A DNA stretch of 35,046 bases, from the NCBI GenBank assembly GCA_964442965.1, contig CAYUBE010000008.1, positions 1 to 35,046 on the forward strand, given 5' to 3'. Below are positions 21,995 to 27,478 of this stretch, one piece after another; position 1 is the first letter of the stretch; every line of letters begins with the position of its first letter. The DNA comes from CAJAQL01 sp964442965. Its GTDB lineage: Bacteria; Patescibacteriota; Minisyncoccia; UBA6257; 2-01-FULL-56-20. Position numbers and translations under genes: made by a program. The notes below the pieces were generated by a model, which saw only the letters and a program-made list of their open reading frames with translations, had not been told where the DNA came from and made no database searches.

Positions 21995-22000
21995 GTTATC

Positions 22001-23119
22001 ATGCCAAAAGATTATTATCGCATCCTCGGTGTCGAGAAAACCGCTTCCGACGAAGAAGTGAAAAAAGCTTATCGTAAACTTGCGCACCAGTATCATCCTG
22101 ACCGTCCGGGCGGCAATGAACAGAAGTTCAAGGAGATCAACGAAGCCTATCAGATCCTTTCTGATAAAACGAAACGCATCCAATACGACCGCTTTGGAAC
22201 TGCGGAACCGAATTTTGGCGCCCATCCGGGCCAGGGCGGCGGGTACGGCGGATTTCCGAACGGCGAACCATTCGATGGATTCGGTTTTGATCCAAGCCAA
22301 TTCTCCGGCGTGGGTGATTTCAGCGACATCATGGACAGTATTTTCGAGGGAATGGGCGTGCGGCCCCAGCGAAAGACCTACGAGCGCGGATCCGACATCG
22401 AAACGCAGGTTGACGTCACGCTTGAGGAAGCGTTCCTCGGCGCATCAAAGACGCTTCGCATCCGCACACTTATGACTTGTGAAACGTGCAAGGGAAAAGG
22501 TGCTGCGCAGGGCAGTTCTTTTGAAAAATGTACGGCCTGTGATGGGAAGGGCGAGATCCGCGAGCAGAGAAGGACATTTTTCGGCACGTTTTCGCAGGTC
22601 AAAGCGTGTGAAAAGTGTCACGGTACGGGAGAAATTCCGAAGAATGCCTGTTTGGCCTGCCGCGGTGCCGGCCGCGTGGCATCGGTGCGCGAAATCAAGA
22701 TCGAGATTTTGCCGGGTATCGGGGACAATCAGCTCATCAAAGTAAAGGGCATGGGTGAAGCGGGGGAGCGTGGCGTCGCTGGCGGTGATCTCTATGTCCG
22801 CGTGCGCGTCTCGCGGCATCCAATTTTTGAACGGCAGGGGAATGACCTCATTGTGTGGCACGAAGTGAATGTGCTCGATCTTCTGCTCGGCAAGCCCGTT
22901 GTCGTACCGACCATCGAAGGAAAGAAAATTACCGTGGAAATTCCTGCCGGATTTGATCTGAAGGGCCGTCTGCGGATACCGCGCGAAGGCATGCCGCATT
23001 TCGGCGCCGCGCGCGCGATGTTCGCGGCAAACCGCGGCGACCTTCTCGTTGATTTTATCGTCAAGGCACCAAAGCCGAACGGAAAATTGAAGAGGATACT
23101 AGGAAGTCTCGGAGAGTAG
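22001..23119 (+). CDS. dnaJ: Chaperone DnaJ (Hsp40, type I)
   Basis: 372 aa. The J-domain spans 4-68 with HPD at 32-34. A Gly/Phe-rich linker follows (about 70-125). The zinc domain has four CxxCxGxG repeats: C160/C163, C177/C180, C203/C206 and C217/C220. The C-terminal substrate domains follow, with IEILPGIGDNQLIKVKGMGEAG and GGDLYVRVRVSRHPIFERQGNDL. It delivers unfolded protein to DnaK and triggers ATP hydrolysis. It has its own -35/-10 promoter and a predicted leaderless start, and is separated from dnaK by two small genes and a repeat. Confidence 0.97.
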   Translation: MPKDYYRILGVEKTASDEEVKKAYRKLAHQYHPDRPGGNEQKFKEINEAYQILSDKTKRIQYDRFGTAEPNFGAHPGQGGGYGGFPNGEPFDGFGFDPSQFSGVGDFSDIMDSIFEGMGVRPQRKTYERGSDIETQVDVTLEEAFLGASKTLRIRTLMTCETCKGKGAAQGSSFEKCTACDGKGEIREQRRTFFGTFSQVKACEKCHGTGEIPKNACLACRGAGRVASVREIKIEILPGIGDNQLIKVKGMGEAGERGVAGGDLYVRVRVSRHPIFERQGNDLIVWHEVNVLDLLLGKPVVVPTIEGKKITVEIPAGFDLKGRLRIPREGMPHFGAARAMFAANRGDLLVDFIVKAPKPNGKLKRILGSLGE

Positions 23120-23162
23120 AATCGCCAAGTTTTCTTTTAGAAATATTTAATGCTCGAGAGGG

Positions 23163-23168
23163 TATCAT
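23163..23168 (+). promoter_or_regulatory. -10 element for the gene at 23175
   Basis: TATCAT ends 6 nt before the ATG at 23175. Confidence 0.45.
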
Positions 23169-23174
23169 GAAACT

Positions 23175-23480
23175 ATGAAACAAGAGGAAAATAAAAAATT
23201 GGACGATGATCGCGGTCGAGGCGTTTTGATAGAAGATCTGGATGTGAAATTGGATCTTGTGCTCGATGGATATTCCGCGCTTGATAAGAAGATTGATTAC
23301 CACCACGAAGAACTCGTCGGATTCAGAGAAGAAACGAATTTTAAATTCGGAATCGTCTTCGAGAAATTCGGAGAAATTCACAATGAATTACAAGAAGTTC
23401 GCAGCGACCCGAGAAATAAACTGGACCGTAAAGAGTTTGAATTATTTCAAAGAAGCACCAATGGATTAAGAAATGCCTGA
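23175..23480 (+). CDS. Small charged coiled-coil protein, unknown
   Basis: 101 aa, almost wholly helical in appearance. Heptad-like spacing of Leu/Ile/Val/Phe runs from about 18 to 75 (VLIEDLDVKLDLVLDGYSALDKKI, VGFREETNFKFGIVFEKFGEIHNELQEV). The N-terminus is very charged, and the C-terminus is basic. Small coiled-coil proteins of this plan are common as hypothetical genes in CPR genomes. The start is supported by the -10 six bases upstream. No partner is evident; it lies alone between dnaJ and the tRNA-Cys gene. Confidence 0.6.
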   Translation: MKQEENKKLDDDRGRGVLIEDLDVKLDLVLDGYSALDKKIDYHHEELVGFREETNFKFGIVFEKFGEIHNELQEVRSDPRNKLDRKEFELFQRSTNGLRNA

Positions 23481-23564
23481 TGACGGTAGAGGGCAGGATC
23501 GTAGTTGCTTCCCGATTGCGGAGCTGGATTTCTGAATGAAATTTCAGTAAGATGGCTTCGTGAT

Positions 23565-23636
23565 GGCCTGGTAGCCAAGTGGTAAGGCAAGGGTCTGCAA
23601 AACCCTTATACGCGGGTTCGATTCTCGCCCAGGCCT
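23565..23636 (+). tRNA. tRNA-Cys(GCA)
   Basis: 72 nt cloverleaf. Acceptor GGCCTGG pairs with CCAGGCC, T is the discriminator, the anticodon stem AGGGT/ACCCT carries loop CTGCAAA with GCA at 23597-23599, and the T-arm has GTTCGATTC. CCA is not encoded. A possible -10 TAAGAT is at 23548-23553. A perfect 18-bp hairpin follows at once. Confidence 0.95.
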
Positions 23637-23677
23637 CAATTGAAAATGGCGTTCTTAGCGAACGCCATTTTCAATTG
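23637..23677. terminator. Perfect 18-bp hairpin after tRNA-Cys
   Basis: CAATTGAAAATGGCGTTC at 23637-23654 pairs exactly with 23660-23677 around TTAGC. The A4 and T4 tracts lie in the stem. It begins at the base after the tRNA, so it may also help 3' end maturation. From 23678 to 23830 I see no gene, only a G-rich stretch (about 23698-23765). Confidence 0.65.
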
Positions 23678-23832
23678 CTGATTCAGGGAATTGAATGGGA
23701 GGGGGCTAGGGGGAACGGAAATTTCCCCGTGCGGGAAGGCTCCCGCTCCGTCGGGGCGAGTAAACTGAGAATTTCTTGCTGAGATATTTTCTAGCCGTGA
23801 ACAAAAATTTAATATAATTTTAATCTTCGTTT

Positions 23833-23841
23833 TGGCATAGT
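23833..23841 (+). promoter_or_regulatory. Extended -10 for the homing endonuclease gene
   Basis: TGG-CATAGT ends 6 nt before the ATG at 23848. The gene thus follows the host start layout even though it looks foreign. Confidence 0.4.
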
Positions 23842-23847
23842 TGTTCT

Positions 23848-24546
23848 ATGGTCGATTTAAGTAAAGTTAAGCCGGAATATTTGTGGTACATCATTGGATT
23901 TATTGCCACCGACGGAAATTTGAGTAAGGATGGGCGACATATCAATATTACCTCCAAAGATAGGGACCATTTATTTTTATTGAGAGATACGCTGGGATTA
24001 CAAAGTAAGATTGGCAGAAAGGGGAGTGGTAGCCAGCAGGAGAAAAAATATTCACAACTTCAATTTAGCGATGTGAAATTTTATAGATATCTCGAGAGTA
24101 TAGGAATCTGCGCTGGAAAATCTTTAACCTTAGGCAGGGTCGAGGTGAATTGGGCATATTTTCCTGATTTTCTTCGCGGCGTCATTGATGGCGATGGATG
24201 CATCTGTACGTGGATTCATAAAAGCAATACTCATCGACAATGGGTCTTGCAGGTAACGTCGGCCGCTTTAGTTTTTATTACCTGGCTTAAAGAATCGACA
24301 GAAACTTATTTTCGCGTGCGAGGAAAGCTACATACTTATCCGAGCAATAGCAAAAGAAATGCGTTATATGTAATTAAGTTTGGAAAACTTGCGGCAAAGA
24401 TTATCCTTAAACAGATCTATTATGAAAACTCTCTATCCCTCGAAAGGAAGATGGCCAAAAGTAAAATTTGTTTACAGGATGTAAATCGAATGGTAAATTA
24501 TGGACATGTGTTGGGCCCGGGTGCTGTAACTGGTAGCCAGAACTGA
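23848..24546 (+). CDS. LAGLIDADG homing endonuclease, overlaps tRNA-Leu
   Basis: 232 aa. Two LAGLIDADG-type helices are visible: YIIGFIATDG at about 14-23 and FLRGVIDGDG at 108-117, with acidic residues D22 and D116 in the catalytic places. This is the single-chain, two-motif form, which cuts an asymmetric site of about 18-22 bp. It lies between two tRNA genes, is AT-richer than its neighbours and is probably mobile. Its stop codon (24544-24546) falls inside the tRNA-Leu gene, so the last 10 or so residues (GPGAVTGSQN) are read from tRNA sequence. No intron or intein surrounds it in this window, so it appears free-standing. Family firm; target unknown. Confidence 0.85.
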   Translation: MVDLSKVKPEYLWYIIGFIATDGNLSKDGRHINITSKDRDHLFLLRDTLGLQSKIGRKGSGSQQEKKYSQLQFSDVKFYRYLESIGICAGKSLTLGRVEVNWAYFPDFLRGVIDGDGCICTWIHKSNTHRQWVLQVTSAALVFITWLKESTETYFRVRGKLHTYPSNSKRNALYVIKFGKLAAKIILKQIYYENSLSLERKMAKSKICLQDVNRMVNYGHVLGPGAVTGSQN

Positions 24547-24598
24547 CTTAAAATCAGTTGACCGCAAGGTCGTGTGGGTCCGAGTCCCACCCCGGGCA
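24515..24598 (+). tRNA. tRNA-Leu(UAA)
   Basis: 84 nt, type II. Acceptor GCCCGGG pairs with CCCGGGC, discriminator A. Anticodon stem ACTGA/TCAGT holds loop CTTAAAA with anticodon TAA at 24549-24551. A short variable arm ACC-GCAA-GGT and T-stem GTGGG/CCCAC are clear. CCA is not encoded. The gene is uninterrupted, and its first 32 nt are also the 3' end of the endonuclease frame. It may be released from the endonuclease transcript. Confidence 0.94.
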
Positions 24599-24645
24599 CT
24601 GCTTCGCTAAAGCTTCGCAGTGCAGGCACAAAAATTTCGTGTTAA

Positions 24646-24654
24646 TGCTAGAAT
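24646..24654 (+). promoter_or_regulatory. Extended -10 for the short-chain dehydrogenase
   Basis: TGC-TAGAAT ends 7 nt before the ATG at 24662 and decides against the upstream in-frame start at 24620. Confidence 0.5.
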
Positions 24655-24661
24655 AGGAAAG

Positions 24662-25351
24662 ATGAACTTAAAGAATAAAGTTGTCGTTATAACCGGTGGC
24701 AGTCAGGGTTTTGGGAAGGCTCTTGCAAGTTCTTTTTCCTCTGAAGGATGTCGAGTAATCATTAATAGTCATGACAGAGATTCTCTCGATGCTACCGCGA
24801 AAGAATTGTCTGTCGATAAATTTTGGGCGGACGTCGCTTCTATTGAGGATATGAAAAGACTTGGTAAATATGTTTTTGGGAAATATGGGGCAATCGATAT
24901 TTGGATTAATAACGCCGGTATTCAAATCGCACCGAGTCCGGTGGAGGATGTCGATATTCAGAAACTGCATCGCCTTTTCGATGTTAATTTCTTTGGTTAT
25001 TTCTACGGCTGTCAGGTTGCGTTGTCTTACATGAAGAAAAAAGGCGAAGGACTCATTATTAATATTAATTCCACCGCTGGCCTCGACGGTAAGCCGGAAC
25101 TCTCCGCATACTCTTCTTCAAAGTTTGCAATCAGGGGATTAACTGAATCAATTCGCAAGGAACTTAATGATTCAAGTATAAAAATTTATGGAGTATTCCC
25201 CGGAGGTATGCAAACCGATATATATAAAGAAAAATACCCTGCCGATTTGAACGAGTATATGGAGGTAACTCCCGTTGTCGAGAAAGTGATGGAAAATTTG
25301 AAAGCAGAAAATCCGGAGATTGATTTAATAATCAAAAGACCGATTCAATAA
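24662..25351 (+). CDS. Short-chain dehydrogenase/reductase (classical SDR)
   Basis: 229 aa Rossmann-fold oxidoreductase. The cofactor motif TGGSQGFG is at 11-18, the NNAG motif at 83-86, and the catalytic set is S137 (NINSTAG), Y150 and K154 (YSSSK). Ser/His/Asp-type residues after the second strand (NSHDRD) suggest NADP preference, which is inference. The C-terminal part keeps GVFPGGMQTDIY, the usual PG motif after the sixth strand. Substrate cannot be told. It is a single-gene unit after tRNA-Leu, and codon use is a little more AT-rich than in the core operons. Confidence 0.9.
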   Translation: MNLKNKVVVITGGSQGFGKALASSFSSEGCRVIINSHDRDSLDATAKELSVDKFWADVASIEDMKRLGKYVFGKYGAIDIWINNAGIQIAPSPVEDVDIQKLHRLFDVNFFGYFYGCQVALSYMKKKGEGLIININSTAGLDGKPELSAYSSSKFAIRGLTESIRKELNDSSIKIYGVFPGGMQTDIYKEKYPADLNEYMEVTPVVEKVMENLKAENPEIDLIIKRPIQ

Positions 25352-25402
25352 TCCTGGAATTTAAGATGCCTTCTTGGGGTTGTCAGCGAGATTTATATTT
25401 CC

Positions 25403-26521
25403 CTAAAGTTTATAAGATATGACGTCCTCGAGCGCGCCGGAATAATAGAATTCGTAGCCGAGGGAGCCGAAGGTATAGGTCGTGCCGTTGATCGTGATGA
25501 CGGTTCCGCCGACGTGCGGGTCGGCATTCGGGTGCGATCCGGCGAAGCCGAGATTGTAGAGTGTGCTTATAATCTCGGGGCGGCGAGAAATATCGTATCC
25601 CGCTTTTGCCCATTGAGTCTCTACCTCCTTTATAAAGAGTGCGCCGTAAAGGTAGGAGTAATAGTGGTTGTGTTCATCCGTAATGCGATTATATCGCTCG
25701 GTGTTGTGATCCGATGTTGTGAAATCGAGGAGATGCGAATAGGCCGGACCGAGATAATAATCGGAGGACGGATCGCTCAGATTTTTTTCGACGGCAATGG
25801 CGGTATCGGGCTTGATGCCCATGACGCCGAGCGAGAACTGGGTTTCACTGCCGAGGATATTGAGCGGTGCGAACGCGGATTTATATAATTCACGTTCGGT
25901 GTTATAGAGCCGAAGTTGTTCGCCGATGAGCTGGGCCGCAATCATGCGCGGTTCGATGCCAGCTTCTGCGGCAACCTGATTGATCATAGGTGCGTCCTTG
26001 GTGATAGCTTGTGCGAGCGTCGTCCATTCGGGTGTATTTTCCCATGGGTAAACACTTGATGTTGCGGCGGTCGAACTTTGAGATGCGTTGTCACTGGGCG
26101 CGATCGTCACGTTCAGCCACGCGGTATCGCAGGCAGTGAAGGCATTTTCGAGCGGTGTTCCTGGCGCGAGATGCTCGCCGAAACTCTTTATCATGTGGAG
26201 CGCGAGCTCTGGAGAGCCGGTCTCACGATATGCATCGAGAATCCGTTCAGCATCCACGGGAGAATCATTTTTCATCGCGAATAATTTGCACCAGAGGGCG
26301 AGTTCTCCGAATGATGCAGTTCCGCTCGCGGTTTGCGGCGATGTCAAAGCATCACTCTCTTTCTGAAGATTGGTGAAATATCTGTTGTTGAGATCAACAG
26401 CTCCGGGAACATCTGTAAGATGCAGGCGCACCGCAAAATATCCTCCGGTGAGCAGGAGCCCGATTGAGGCGAAAATATAAAGCAGTGCGCGGCCGACGAT
26501 GATTGCGATCTTTTTTATCAT
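25403..26521 (-). CDS. Membrane-anchored protein with possible lysozyme-like domain
   Basis: 372 aa. The frame is open from 26596, but TATGAT at 26532-26537 lies 10 nt before the ATG at 26521, and the Met at 26536 lies inside that -10. A membrane segment (about 6-28) directs the rest outward. A helical region (about 45-130) precedes a Ser/Thr-rich linker. The stretch EAGIEPRMIAAQLIGEQLRLYNTERELYKS, with FSLGVMGIKPDTA and LYNLGFAG further on, resembles lytic transglycosylases in which Glu of xxGEQLR would be catalytic. I did not recognise a definite family. It is convergent with the dehydrogenase and divergent from tRNA-Ser. Confidence 0.65.
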   Translation of the reverse strand: MIKKIAIIVGRALLYIFASIGLLLTGGYFAVRLHLTDVPGAVDLNNRYFTNLQKESDALTSPQTASGTASFGELALWCKLFAMKNDSPVDAERILDAYRETGSPELALHMIKSFGEHLAPGTPLENAFTACDTAWLNVTIAPSDNASQSSTAATSSVYPWENTPEWTTLAQAITKDAPMINQVAAEAGIEPRMIAAQLIGEQLRLYNTERELYKSAFAPLNILGSETQFSLGVMGIKPDTAIAVEKNLSDPSSDYYLGPAYSHLLDFTTSDHNTERYNRITDEHNHYYSYLYGALFIKEVETQWAKAGYDISRRPEIISTLYNLGFAGSHPNADPHVGGTVITINGTTYTFGSLGYEFYYSGALEDVISYKL

Positions 26522-26531
26522 GTCAAAACGT

Positions 26532-26537
26532 ATCATA
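26532..26537 (-). promoter_or_regulatory. -10 element for the membrane-anchored protein
   Basis: Minus-strand TATGAT, 10 nt before the chosen ATG at 26521, predicting a leader of 3-4 nt. Confidence 0.4.
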
Positions 26538-26554
26538 GCTCCAAATCGCGAGCA

Positions 26555-26583
26555 TTGAAAAGACGACACTTTTCCGCTACACT
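26555..26583 (+). promoter_or_regulatory. Promoter of tRNA-Ser
   Basis: TTGAAA (26555-26560), a 17-nt spacer and TACACT (26578-26583). The tRNA begins 17 nt after the -10, so a leader of about 10 nt is expected. Confidence 0.55.
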
Positions 26584-26599
26584 TCGGAATGTTCAATAC

Positions 26600-26686
26600 G
26601 GAGGCGTGGCCGAGTGGCTGAAGGCAGCATCCTGCTAAGATGTTAGGGGAGAAATCCCCTCGAAGGTTCGAATCCTTCCGCCTCCG
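26600..26686 (+). tRNA. tRNA-Ser(GCU)
   Basis: 87 nt, type II. Acceptor GGAGGCG pairs with CGCCTCC, discriminator G. The anticodon loop CTGCTAA carries GCT at 26634-26636, a long variable arm AGGGGAGAAATCCCCT follows, and the T-arm has GGTTCGAATCC. CCA is not encoded. GCCTC-AACC-GAGGC at 26715-26728 may be its terminator. The accessory island begins just after it. Confidence 0.95.
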
Positions 26687-26741
26687 CAGGCAAGGTGAAA
26701 CTATCGTACCAACCGCCTCAACCGAGGCAGTAGTGCGACCG

Positions 26742-26773
26742 AGATAGCTTCGGAATATAAGCCGGAGCTATCT
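26742..26773. terminator. Terminator overlapping the end of the restriction operon
   Basis: AGATAGCTTCGG and CCGGAGCTATCT form 12 pairs (one G-U) around AATATAAG. It covers the stop codon at 26768 and can stop the minus-strand operon. Confidence 0.6.
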
Positions 26774-27478
26774 TAAAATATCATCGATAGCAATTACGGG
26801 ATCCGGGATATTAATCAACGGGTTAATAATTCTAAATCTGGCACCTGCTTGTTTTAATGAAGAATATTCACCTCTCTCCTCAAGGGTTTGCCGCGAAGCA
26901 ATACCCGCGAGATAAACCTCAACCGTGTCGTAAATTCGTCTTTGGATTTCAAGCGGCTCGTAATAATGAATCACAAAAACATAGTAATCCTTTTTAACCT
27001 CAGTCGGTTTGTTACTCGAAGAATACCAACCTATTAATGAGAACGCCCCCTTCCCGTCTATAAGCGGCACTCCAAATAATCTTCCGAGCGTGGTTTTGTA
27101 GCTGAAAGACGATCTGATCTCGATATCTTTAGTTGTCTCATCAACTCGGATTTTAAGATCTATCTGGTTGAATCCAAGGCGGGCAAGATCTTCTTCTTGA
27201 GTAAACGTTGTGCCCAATACCGAAAACGGGGCATTTAGCTCCCTTGATTTCGCCGCTAAATATTCTGAAAATGCAGATTCGGCCAGTAAGCCGCCTAATG
27301 ATTTACAAAATCTGACATCCTGTGGGCGCAGCTTTCCATCAGCGCCATGAGGATTCACGAGGCCCGTCATTCTGGATGCTTTTTCAATGATCTTATCGAT
27401 AGATGATTTATCGTTAGCGTATGAAAAAATCGCCTTTACGTATCGATAACCTCCAAGATCAACGGTTTCAAGAGTCAT
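26768..27478 (-). CDS. Unknown third gene of the type III restriction operon, possible PD-(D/E)xK fold
   Basis: 236 aa, no recognised family. The start overlaps the end of the restriction subunit gene by 11 nt, so it is translated with it. A helix containing E67 (GLLAESAFSEYL) is followed by a strand with D107 (QIDLKI) and a strand E120-I-R122 (IEIRSS), then a helix and two hydrophobic strands (GAFSLIGWYSSS, DYYVFVIHYYE). That spacing fits the restriction-endonuclease core E...D...ExK, with Lys changed to Arg. It could be an extra nuclease, an inactive nuclease-fold specificity or control subunit, or something else. This is inference from motif spacing only; the operon link is seen directly. 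Confidence 0.65.
   Translation of the reverse strand: MTLETVDLGGYRYVKAIFSYANDKSSIDKIIEKASRMTGLVNPHGADGKLRPQDVRFCKSLGGLLAESAFSEYLAAKSRELNAPFSVLGTTFTQEEDLARLGFNQIDLKIRVDETTKDIEIRSSFSYKTTLGRLFGVPLIDGKGAFSLIGWYSSSNKPTEVKKDYYVFVIHYYEPLEIQRRIYDTVEVYLAGIASRQTLEERGEYSSLKQAGARFRIINPLINIPDPVIAIDDILR

Noticed and set aside
24515..24598. Group I intron in tRNA-Leu(UAA), a classical intron site, to explain the nearby endonuclease
   Set aside because: The tRNA is continuous through the anticodon loop and folds fully; the endonuclease lies upstream, not inside it.
26600..27478. tRNA-Ser 3' end as the attachment site of the restriction island
   Set aside because: No second copy of the tRNA end was found at the other side of the island inside this window, and serine integrases often use non-tRNA sites.
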